Of a stretch of 10,072 nt of DNA, positions 1 through 6,031 are shown one piece after another. The DNA comes from Flavobacteriaceae bacterium. Its GTDB lineage: Bacteria > Bacteroidota > Bacteroidia > Flavobacteriales > Weeksellaceae. The notes under the pieces are model-generated. The model worked only from the letters and a program-made list of their open reading frames with translations, was not told where the DNA came from and did not search any database. How positions within the stretch are numbered: position 1 is the stretch's first letter; each line of letters opens with the position of its first letter. The stretch covers positions 1 through 10,072 of the forward strand of contig JAISSC010000168.1 of NCBI GenBank assembly GCA_031273305.1, in the 5' to 3' direction. The position numbers and the translations under genes were made by a program.

Positions 1-30
1 AAAGAGACCAAGAAATTGATTAAACGGTAA
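1..30 (+). CDS. C-terminal fragment of an upstream protein, probable T9SS cargo tail (partial)
   Basis: Frame 1 reads KETKKLIKR followed by TAA at 28-30. A short basic ending of the form (E)TKKLIKR is typical of the extreme C-terminus of type A T9SS sorting domains in Bacteroidota, and it resembles the KITKKIIIKK end of the protease encoded at 3234-5501. Only nine residues are visible, so the body of the protein, its function and even its coding status are inferred. It would converge on the leftward reductase gene, with about 29 bp between the two stop codons. Chance open frames of this length are common; the call rests on the match to the tail pattern alone. Confidence 0.4.
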   Translation, partial: KETKKLIKR

Positions 31-59
31 TACAGGCAGGCATAACAGTTATACCCGAA

Positions 60-866
60 TTATTCCGTTTTAATTTTTCGAATTATTGCATGAAATAAAT
101 TAGGGAAAAATCGGAATAAAAACAGAGCCAGATGTTCTGAGGTAAACTTCCTGCCGATGTAAGCCTCTTTTTTATTCCTTTCAACAGCCTTTATTATCTG
201 ATAAGCGGCTTTCCCCGCAGATAATCCGTTTTCATGAAGCCTGTTTCTCTCCATTTTCGGGGAGCCGTCAGGCATAAGGGTATGTAAGGAAATATTAGTA
301 GAGATATGTCCCGGAGTCAGGAGGATAACTCTGATATTATCTTGGGCAACTTCGGCACGCAAACAATCAAAAAAACCATGAAGAGCATGTTTAGACGCTG
401 AATAAGCCGAGCGATTGGGAGTTCCCACCTTACCCATTACACTGCTTGTTACAATAAAAGTTCCATTTCCCTGTTTTTTGAAAAAAGGCAGGATTTCACC
501 GGTTAGTCCGACATAACTAAGATAATTTAAATTCATCAGCCTTTGCTGAACCTCGAACTTTATATCAGCAACAAAACCACGAGAACTGGTTCCACCATTT
601 AAGAATACATGATCAACACGTGTATAAATGGAAAAAGCCTGTTCCGTTTTCTCCCTAAAAAGTGAGAAATCCAGCAGGTCAAGAGTAAGAATATGAATAT
701 TTTCAGGATAAGGAGCAGAATTTTTCACTCTTTCCAGTTCATTTATCCTACGCGAGCTTATGACCAACCGGCTGCCTCTCCTGTTTAAGTCATAAACCAA
801 TGCCTCTCCTATTCCGGAAGACGCCCCGATGATCCAAATCACCTTGTCCTTAAAAATATTACCCAT
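60..866 (-). CDS. SDR family NAD(P)-dependent oxidoreductase
   Basis: A 268-residue classical short-chain dehydrogenase/reductase, full length for the family, with a single Rossmann-fold domain. Visible motifs are the dinucleotide-binding GASSGIG (residues 14-20), acidic D63 in the LDLLD segment, catalytic N114, S142, Y155 and K159 (YSASK), and the PGHIST segment (185-190) after the active site. Arg38-40 after the second strand (SSRR) suggests NADP(H) preference; this is inference. The usual NNAG element is replaced by NGG (90-92). The C-terminus, about 250-268, is hydrophobic then basic (LFLFRFF...RKIK) and may touch the membrane, somewhat like DHRS7-type SDRs. The substrate cannot be told from sequence. 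The gene stands alone, divergent from fbaA. The ATG at 866 is chosen because it lies just before the Rossmann strand; no Shine-Dalgarno precedes it, as is usual in this phylum. Confidence 0.9.
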   Translation of the reverse strand: MGNIFKDKVIWIIGASSGIGEALVYDLNRRGSRLVISSRRINELERVKNSAPYPENIHILTLDLLDFSLFREKTEQAFSIYTRVDHVFLNGGTSSRGFVADIKFEVQQRLMNLNYLSYVGLTGEILPFFKKQGNGTFIVTSSVMGKVGTPNRSAYSASKHALHGFFDCLRAEVAQDNIRVILLTPGHISTNISLHTLMPDGSPKMERNRLHENGLSAGKAAYQIIKAVERNKKEAYIGRKFTSEHLALFLFRFFPNLFHAIIRKIKTE

Positions 867-913
867 AAGTAAAAGTAAAGCAATTAACCAATATAAATAT
901 AATTTTTTAGCAG

Positions 914-944
914 AAAATATAGAACATGAGAAATTTCAATGCAA
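914..944 (-). promoter_or_regulatory. candidate promoter of the SDR gene (Bacteroidetes type)
   Basis: Read on the minus strand, TTTTG (TTG at 944-942) is followed by 20 bases and then TATATTTT (921-914). This fits the Bacteroidetes consensus TTG - about 17-23 bases - TAnnTTTG except for the last base of the -7 box. The transcript would start near 907 and give a leader of about 40 bases before the ATG at 866. In AT-rich DNA such matches occur by chance, so this is a candidate only. Confidence 0.35.
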
Positions 945-953
945 AATACCTCC

Positions 954-981
954 TTGAGATGTAAATTGTTTATTACCTTTA
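954..981 (+). promoter_or_regulatory. candidate promoter of fbaA (Bacteroidetes type)
   Basis: TTG at 954-956, a 17-base spacer, then TACCTTTA at 974-981, which matches TAnnTTTG except for the last base. The start would fall near 988, giving a leader of about 30 bases before the ATG at 1017. Its -33 element lies ten bases from that of the divergent SDR promoter. Confidence 0.35.
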
Positions 982-1016
982 CCCTTTAAAAATATACACA
1001 AAAAATCAATAATATC

Positions 1017-2084
1017 ATGAGTAGAAAATTTCCTGCCGGTGTAGCAACAGGTTCGTTAGTAAAAGAAATATTCGATTATGCGAAAGAGAAACAATTCGCT
1101 TTACCCGCATGTAATGTTATAGGGTCGAGCAATATTAATGCTGCATTAGAAACGGCAGTAAGAGTTAATGCCCCCCTTATTATTCAGTTCTCCAACGGAG
1201 GAGCGCAATTTAATGCCGGAAAAGGGTTTAAGAGTGAAAAATTAAGAGGAGATGTATTAGGAGCCGTAGCAGGAGCCAAACACATTCATACTCTGGCAGA
1301 GGCTTACGGGGCAACTGTGATTCTTCATACAGATCATTGTGCGAAAAAATTATTACCCTGGATAGACGGATTGTTAGAAGCCAATGAGGAATTTTATAAG
1401 AAAGAGGGAAAAACATTATATTCTTCCCATATGCTGGATTTATCCGAAGAACCTTTGGAACAAAACCTCGAAATCTCCTCAAAATATTTTGAGAGAATGG
1501 CGAAAATAGGAATGACCTTAGAGGTGGAAATAGGAATTACCGGAGGAGAAGAAGACGGAGTAGATAATTCGGATGTAGACAGTTCAAAACTTTATACACA
1601 ACCCGAAGATGTTTATAAGACCTATCAGGCTTTAAGCGCAATAAGCCCTGATTTTACCATCGCAGCAGCATTTGGGAACGTTCATGGAGTATACAAGCCC
1701 GGAAATGTGAAACTGGAGCCAAAAATACTTCGCAACTCACAGGAATATGTTCAGAAACAACTCGGAGGAGCAGCAAAGCCGATTAATTTCGTGTTTCACG
1801 GAGGTTCCGGTTCCTCATTAGAAGAAATCAGGGAAGCTATTAGTTATGGCGTGATTAAGATGAACATTGATACTGATCTGCAATTTGCTTATCTGGAAGG
1901 AGTTAGAGATTACGTAGAAACTAAAATTGATTATTTAAGAACTCAGGTAGGAAATCCGACAGGAGAAGATTCCCCTAATAAAAAATATTATGATCCGAGA
2001 GTATGGATACGTAAAAGCGAAGAAGAATTTTCTAAGAGATTGGAAAAAGCCTTTGAAGATTTGAATAATATCAATACATTGTAA
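1017..2084 (+). CDS. fbaA: class II fructose-bisphosphate aldolase
   Basis: Zinc-dependent aldolase that reversibly cleaves fructose 1,6-bisphosphate into dihydroxyacetone phosphate and glyceraldehyde 3-phosphate in glycolysis and gluconeogenesis; cytosolic and dimeric in the FbaA family. At 355 residues it is full length (E. coli FbaA has 359) and is colinear with it to the C-terminus (PNKKYYDPRVW near the end). The HTDHC motif supplies catalytic D106 and zinc ligand H107. E171, then GGEEDGVDNS (176-185) with E178/E179, zinc ligands H223 (FGNVHGVYKPGN) and H261 (FVFHGGSGSS), and the phosphate-binding KMNIDTD segment are all present, so the enzyme should be active. The ATG at 1017 gives the usual N-terminus; there is no Shine-Dalgarno. 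It appears to be a single-gene unit ending at the terminator at 2210-2247. Confidence 0.97.
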   Translation: MSRKFPAGVATGSLVKEIFDYAKEKQFALPACNVIGSSNINAALETAVRVNAPLIIQFSNGGAQFNAGKGFKSEKLRGDVLGAVAGAKHIHTLAEAYGATVILHTDHCAKKLLPWIDGLLEANEEFYKKEGKTLYSSHMLDLSEEPLEQNLEISSKYFERMAKIGMTLEVEIGITGGEEDGVDNSDVDSSKLYTQPEDVYKTYQALSAISPDFTIAAAFGNVHGVYKPGNVKLEPKILRNSQEYVQKQLGGAAKPINFVFHGGSGSSLEEIREAISYGVIKMNIDTDLQFAYLEGVRDYVETKIDYLRTQVGNPTGEDSPNKKYYDPRVWIRKSEEEFSKRLEKAFEDLNNINTL

Positions 2085-2105
2085 AAGAGCAGCAATTATT
2101 TTATG

Positions 2106-2150
2106 CCATTTAAAAGCCAGACATTGCAAACGATGTATAAAACTAAATGG
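2106..2150 (+). other. possible structured 3' untranslated segment of fbaA
   Basis: CCATTTA (2106-2112) and TAAATGG (2144-2150) are perfect 7-base inverted arms. Between them ACATTG / CGATGT (2121-2126 and 2131-2136) forms a 6-bp stem with one G-U pair and a CAAA loop. The fbaA stop and its terminator are about 125 bases apart, so the transcript would carry this as a stem-within-stem. There is no U-tract, so it is not a terminator. It could be a chance fold. Confidence 0.22.
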
Positions 2151-2209
2151 AAGTCAAATTTTTATCCTGTTTGATCTATAATAGTTATCCGGGATGAATT
2201 ATTTTAAAT

Positions 2210-2247
2210 AAAAAGGAGGAATTTTAATTGTTAAGTTCCTCTTTTTT
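2210..2247 (+). terminator. rho-independent terminator after fbaA
   Basis: AAAAAGGAGGAA (2210-2221) pairs with TTCCTCTTTTTT (2236-2247) over 12 bp with one G-U. The pairing continues inward (TTAA 2224-2227 with TTAA 2231-2234, T2223 with G2235, T2222 bulged) to a three-base TTG loop. The right arm ends in six Ts, giving the U-tract. This is the strongest hairpin in the window. Confidence 0.85.
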
Positions 2248-2256
2248 GTAACTTTG
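2228..2256 (+). promoter_or_regulatory. promoter of the SIMPL-domain gene, overlapping the fbaA terminator
   Basis: TTG at 2228-2230, an 18-base spacer, and TAACTTTG at 2249-2256, a perfect match to the Bacteroidetes -7 consensus TAnnTTTG. Transcription would start near 2263, about 17 bases before the ATG at 2280. The -33 element is the terminator loop itself and the spacer is its right arm plus U-tract. Confidence 0.65.
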
Positions 2257-2279
2257 GCTCAATTAATAAAAATAGAAAA

Positions 2280-3014
2280 ATGAAACATCCCATTTTAATA
2301 TCTACCATCGTAGCCTCTGTCGGAATTGTTTTGGCTGCGTTCTTCTTAGGAAGTGCCTTTAAAAACAGGAACCAGAACAGTTCCATTTCCGTTACCGGGT
2401 TAGGGACAAAAGACTTCGTTTCCGATTTGATCGTCTGGAATGGAATATTCTCCAAAAAAAGCGTGGAACTAAAAGAAGCCTATGCAGATTTGGAAAAAGA
2501 TAGAGTTAAAATTAAAGAATACCTTTTATCTAAAGGATTTGCGGAAAAAGAGATAGTATTTTCTTCCGTAGATATAGACAAACAATATGATTATATCAGT
2601 TATGACGGAGGAGGAAGCCATAGGATATTCACAGGCTATCAATTGACTCAGACGGTTACTATCGAATCTAAAGATGTACAGAAAGTGGAAAACCTGTCTC
2701 GTCAAATTACCGAATTGATAAATAGCGGAGTAGAGTTATATTCCAGAACGCCTTCATATTATTACACCAAGTTAGCTGACCTGAAGATTCAAATGATTGC
2801 AGATGCTACCAAAGATGCCAAAAAAAGGGCGGAAGAAATTGCCAATAATGCCGGAGGGAAATTAGGGAAGTTAAAAAAAGCTAATTTGGGAGTATTCCAA
2901 ATCACGGCGCAAAATTCTGCCGATGAAGATTATTCATGGGGAGGAACCTTTAACACCTCATCAAAGAATAAAACTGCAAACATCACGATTCGTTTAGATT
3001 ATGACGTAAAATAA
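2280..3014 (+). CDS. SIMPL domain-containing protein (DUF541 family), membrane anchored
   Basis: A 244-residue protein with an uncleaved-looking N-terminal hydrophobic helix (about residues 5-26, followed by KNRN) and then a SIMPL/DUF541 domain over about 36-243. Family signs are the opening ISVTGLGTKDFVSD strand, the LEKDRVKIKEYLLSKG helix, and the late helix ATKDAKKRAEEIANNAG (174-190) followed by LGKLKKANLG. No lipobox Cys is visible, so it is predicted to be held by the helix with the domain on the periplasmic side. SIMPL proteins occur across bacteria (for example E. coli YggE, linked to oxidative stress, and B. subtilis BP26-like proteins); the biochemical role is not settled and no catalytic residues are recognised. 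It has its own promoter. No clear terminator follows, so read-through toward the protease gene is possible. Confidence 0.85.
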   Translation: MKHPILISTIVASVGIVLAAFFLGSAFKNRNQNSSISVTGLGTKDFVSDLIVWNGIFSKKSVELKEAYADLEKDRVKIKEYLLSKGFAEKEIVFSSVDIDKQYDYISYDGGGSHRIFTGYQLTQTVTIESKDVQKVENLSRQITELINSGVELYSRTPSYYYTKLADLKIQMIADATKDAKKRAEEIANNAGGKLGKLKKANLGVFQITAQNSADEDYSWGGTFNTSSKNKTANITIRLDYDVK

Positions 3015-3033
3015 AAATGTATGATAATGGAAA

Positions 3034-3152
3034 TTAGATAAAAATCCCGAAGTAATGTCTTTAGCATTCTCAATGTATTATGATGCCATATTAAGGTACT
3101 TTAATACGACCATCGTTAGCTCCGGATTGATTTTTATAATAATTTTATCTAA
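3034..3152 (+). repeat. degenerate inverted repeat of about 120 bp in the gap before the protease gene
   Basis: The 219-bp gap 3015-3233 holds no convincing gene. TTAGATAAAA (3034-3043) has an exact inverted copy, TTTTATCTAA (3143-3152), and near the midpoint lies an 18-bp near-perfect palindrome, TATTAAGGTACTTTAATA (3089-3106, one G-T mismatch). Weaker complementarity is seen between the ATCCCGAAG and CTCCGGATTGATTTTTAT segments. The roughly concentric arrangement suggests one worn hairpin-forming element, such as a small MITE-like relic or a processing/regulatory structure. AT-rich composition makes short matches cheap, and no target-site duplication is evident. Confidence 0.35.
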
Positions 3153-3233
3153 CTAAATGTTCATCGGTAACATGAATTTAACGCAGTTTAAACTAAAATA
3201 CACAAATATCTAATTGATAAAAACGTAAAAACT

Positions 3234-5501
3234 ATGAAGAATTACTTATTCATACTGATTTTTCTTTTTTTGACAGGAAGTAGTTTTGCCCAATCCAATT
3301 ATTGGAGCAGACTAAACCTGAAAGGAATCCTCAATGCAAAAGAAAGGACACATACTCCCACCGAGTACAGGTTATTTAGCCTGAACGTAGACGGATTTGT
3401 AAACCATATCAAAAATGCCCCAAGCAGGGAATCTGCCCTTAAAACTACGGAAACGGTTATAGTTACGTTCCCGGATGCAGATGGGAACCTCTCCGACTAT
3501 ATTGTTAAAGATGCCTCAATAATGCATCCCTCCTTACAAGCCAAATATCCGGATATTCGTTCCTTTGTTGCATCTAAAGTATCTGATCCCTCTACTCAGA
3601 TTCGGTTCAGTGTTTCCCCCTATCATGGATTACACGGGATGATCTTTTCAACTAAGGGAATATCCTATATAGATTCCTATTCTGACGATAACACAATTTA
3701 TATGGTATATGACAGAAACAAACTCCCTGAAAGTTCCCGAAAATTCATATGTGAAGCCGAACACGAACACGATGAATCAACAGAAGAACTCATATCAGCC
3801 CATGCCTCAAAACAACAGAATGTTACAGATGGAAAAATGAGGACTTTCCGTTTGGCTTTGGCTTGTACCGTAGAATATTCAGCTTATCATATCAATAAAG
3901 CCGGAGTTGAGAATGGAACCGAAGCACAAAAAAAAGAAGCTGTATTAGCGGCAATGAATGTTACTATGACCAGAGTAAACGGAATTTATGAAAAGGAGGT
4001 TTCATTAACCATGAATTTAGTTCCGAATAATGACAATTTGATATTTATAACTTCTGACTCCTATACAAACGGTTCGGAGGGAATGATGTACTATGAAAAC
4101 CCAGCCGTCTGTAACAATGTCATCGGATTTTCAAACTACGATATAGGGCACGTCTTTGGTACCGGTGATGGTGGAGTAGCTAAGCTAGGTTCTGTCTGTT
4201 CTTACGATAAAGCACGTGGAGCTACCTGTCATAATGCTCCCATAGGAGACCCTTTTGATATTGATTTTGTATCTCATGAAATGGGGCATCAATATGGAGC
4301 CAATCATACATTCAATAGTGAGAGTGGTGTTTCGGGGAGCTGTAACAGTAATAATAGAGTTTCAGCCACAGCCGTAGAACCCGGAAGCGGAAGTACGATC
4401 ATGGCTTATGCAGGAATTTGTTCCGTCGCTAATGTCCAACTCAATAGTGATGCTTATTTCCATGCAGTGAGTATAAAGGAAATATATGACTTTATAACCA
4501 CCAAGACTTGTGCTGCCACTGTTCTTACAGGAAACAATGAGCCGATTGTAAATGCAGGACAGGACTATACCATACCCAAATCAACGGCTTATGTATTAGA
4601 AGGAACGGCTACCGACCCGGACGGAGATACGCTCACCTACTGTTGGGAACAAACAGACACGGGAGCTGCTGCAAATACCCCTTTTCCCGGTGCCACTTCC
4701 GGACCTAATTTCAGGTCGTTTCTTCCGTCAACCTCACCGGAAAGATATTTTCCCCGTTTGAGCTATATAATTGCCGGAAATTTAACCCCTACATGGGAAG
4801 TAGTTCCGTCCGTTTCCAGAACATTGAACTATGCATTAACCGTTAGAGATAATAACCCCGTAGGAGGACAATCTGCAAGAGATGATATGAAAGTTACCGT
4901 AAATGGAAACGCCGGACCTTTTGTCGTTACCTCACAAAATGCAACAGGAACGGTCTGGAATAGTGGAAATTTAGAAATTGTTAGCTGGGATGTTGCCAAT
5001 ACAAACATCTCTCCGGTGAATTGTGCAAATGTAAAAATAACTCTATCCGAAGACGGAGGACTTACTTTCCCTGTCGTATTAGCAGCAAGTACCCCGAATA
5101 GTGGTTCGGCAATCATAACAGTTCCGTCAGGAATAAATACTACTAATGCACGGATTATGGTGAAAGCAGTTGATAATGTATTTTTAGCCGTAAATTCCAA
5201 AAACTTTACTGTCAGTTCCCCGATGGATTCCGAAAACATAACTGTTTCCAAAGAAGATAATAACATATATCCTAATCCTTCGAGTGGAATATTTACGTTA
5301 AAACTGGATTCAGATACTCAAACTATTCTTTATTCTGTTTTTGATGCCTCCGGAAGATTAATTGAACAGTCAAAGATAAATAACACAGGCGGAAAAACAA
5401 CTCATGAGGTCAATTTATTACACTTACCCTCAGGGGTTTATATAATACAAATTGAAGCAGGTATAGAAAAAATAACTAAGAAAATCATTATTAAAAAATA
5501 A
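3234..5501 (+). CDS. secreted reprolysin-like zinc metalloprotease with T9SS sorting domain
   Basis: A 755-residue preproprotein. A Sec signal peptide (MKNYLFILIFLFLTGSSFA, probable cleavage A19|Q20) precedes a propeptide of about 20-200. The catalytic domain (about 201-425) opens with MRTFRLALACTVEYS and carries the extended zinc motif HEMGHQYGANH, with ligands H348, H352 and H358, base E349, and Met-turn M390 (STIMAYAGIC), as in metzincins of the reprolysin (M12B-like) type. Next come a PKD/Ig-like region (about 433-560, with the TDPDGDTLTY element), a second beta-sandwich (about 560-670), and a type A T9SS sorting domain (about 675-755: IYPNPSSGIFTLKL, DASGRL, LPSGVYIIQIE, basic end KKIIIKK). 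It is predicted to cross the outer membrane through T9SS and be released or surface-attached, acting as an extracellular protease; the substrate is unknown. Monocistronic by its downstream terminator; no clear promoter was found. Confidence 0.93.
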   Translation: MKNYLFILIFLFLTGSSFAQSNYWSRLNLKGILNAKERTHTPTEYRLFSLNVDGFVNHIKNAPSRESALKTTETVIVTFPDADGNLSDYIVKDASIMHPSLQAKYPDIRSFVASKVSDPSTQIRFSVSPYHGLHGMIFSTKGISYIDSYSDDNTIYMVYDRNKLPESSRKFICEAEHEHDESTEELISAHASKQQNVTDGKMRTFRLALACTVEYSAYHINKAGVENGTEAQKKEAVLAAMNVTMTRVNGIYEKEVSLTMNLVPNNDNLIFITSDSYTNGSEGMMYYENPAVCNNVIGFSNYDIGHVFGTGDGGVAKLGSVCSYDKARGATCHNAPIGDPFDIDFVSHEMGHQYGANHTFNSESGVSGSCNSNNRVSATAVEPGSGSTIMAYAGICSVANVQLNSDAYFHAVSIKEIYDFITTKTCAATVLTGNNEPIVNAGQDYTIPKSTAYVLEGTATDPDGDTLTYCWEQTDTGAAANTPFPGATSGPNFRSFLPSTSPERYFPRLSYIIAGNLTPTWEVVPSVSRTLNYALTVRDNNPVGGQSARDDMKVTVNGNAGPFVVTSQNATGTVWNSGNLEIVSWDVANTNISPVNCANVKITLSEDGGLTFPVVLAASTPNSGSAIITVPSGINTTNARIMVKAVDNVFLAVNSKNFTVSSPMDSENITVSKEDNNIYPNPSSGIFTLKLDSDTQTILYSVFDASGRLIEQSKINNTGGKTTHEVNLLHLPSGVYIIQIEAGIEKITKKIIIKK

Positions 5502-5584
5502 GGTATTCGTGATTTGAGTGTAGTAAATATATCGTCACGTTTATGTAAAATTATCGGAATTGAAATTACATGATATTCACAGAG

Positions 5585-5617
5585 AAATGCCAGGATTTCC
5601 GACATCTTGGCATTTTT
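5585..5617 (+). terminator. rho-independent terminator after the protease gene
   Basis: AAATGCCAGGAT (5585-5596) pairs with ATCTTGGCATTT (5604-5615) over 12 bp with one G-U, with loop TTCCGAC, followed by a T run (5613-5617). It lies 84 bases past the stop codon and would insulate groES from the protease transcript. Confidence 0.8.
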
Positions 5618-5629
5618 ACTTTCATTTTG

Positions 5630-5674
5630 TCATACTGTTCTTTGTTGGCATGTTTTTCGAGAAGGACAGTATGA
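5630..5674 (+). repeat. 13-bp inverted repeat in the groES upstream region
   Basis: TCATACTGTTCTT (5630-5642) and AAGGACAGTATGA (5662-5674) are complementary over 13 positions with one G-T, separated by 19 bases. Neither strand has a T run after the arm, so it does not look like a terminator. It sits over the candidate groES promoter: the -33 box is in the loop and the -7 box overlaps the right arm. It may be an operator or a leader/cruciform structure, or unrelated to regulation. Confidence 0.5.
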
Positions 5675-5677
5675 TTG
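5645..5677 (+). promoter_or_regulatory. candidate promoter of groES-groEL
   Basis: TTG at 5645-5647, a 22-base spacer and TATGATTG at 5670-5677, one base off the TAnnTTTG consensus. The start would fall near 5684, giving a leader of about 40 bases before the ATG at 5723. No CIRCE element (TTAGCACTC-N9-GAGTGCTAA), the HrcA site found before groESL in many other phyla, is visible here. Confidence 0.35.
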
Positions 5678-5722
5678 AAAATACCAAAAATTAAAAGTTA
5701 AACATAAAAAAAATTAAACGAT

Positions 5723-6001
5723 ATGTCAGAATTATCAATTAAACCATTAGCTGACCGGGTAGTTGTAGAACCGGCAGCCGCTGAAACAAAAACTGCATCA
5801 GGAATTATCATACCTGATAGTGCTAAAGAAAAACCACAAGAAGGAGTGGTAGTAGCTATAGGAACAGGAAAGAAAGATGAACCCTTGACAGTAAAAGTAG
5901 GTGACAAGGTTCTATATGGAAAATATTCAGGAACAGAGTTGAAACTAAATGGCAAAGATTACCTTATTTTGAGAGAATCGGATATTTTAGCAATCATTTA
6001 A
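5723..6001 (+). CDS. groES: co-chaperonin GroES
   Basis: The 10-kDa heptameric lid that caps GroEL and closes the folding chamber in the cytosol. The 92-residue protein is normal in length (E. coli 97). It shows IKPLADRVVVEP at the N-terminus, the mobile loop (about 18-37) with the GroEL-contacting IIIP tripeptide region at 28-31, then GVVVAIGTG and VKVGDKVLYGKYSGTE, and the usual ending LILRESDILAII. It is the first gene of the groES-groEL operon; its stop is 30 bases before the groEL start. The start at 5723 is the only Met that gives the conserved N-terminus. The leader contains an inverted repeat on a candidate promoter. Confidence 0.98.
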   Translation: MSELSIKPLADRVVVEPAAAETKTASGIIIPDSAKEKPQEGVVVAIGTGKKDEPLTVKVGDKVLYGKYSGTELKLNGKDYLILRESDILAII

Positions 6002-6031
6002 TTAATAAATAACTTAAAAACATTATAACTA

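Noticed and set aside
948..955. Perfect Shine-Dalgarno-like AAGGAGGT on the minus strand
   Set aside because: Only a roughly ten-codon frame follows it, and genes in this window do not use such sites; probably chance.
2214..2219. AGGAGG on the plus strand followed by a TTG
   Set aside because: It is part of the terminator stem; the frame from the TTG closes after seven codons.
3061..3069. TTAGCATTC resembling half of a CIRCE element
   Set aside because: No matching GAGTGCTAA arm nine bases away and the neighbouring gene is not a chaperone gene.
3055..3156. A 33-codon open frame with an ATG and a hydrophobic end (SSGLIFIIILSN) in the gap before the protease gene
   Set aside because: No ribosome site or promoter, its sequence coincides with the arms of the inverted repeat, and frames of this size are expected by chance in AT-rich gaps.
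4829..5266. A 145-codon minus-strand open frame inside the protease gene, and similar antisense frames inside groEL and fbaA
   Set aside because: They are out-of-frame reflections of well-supported genes, with low-complexity translations and no family features.
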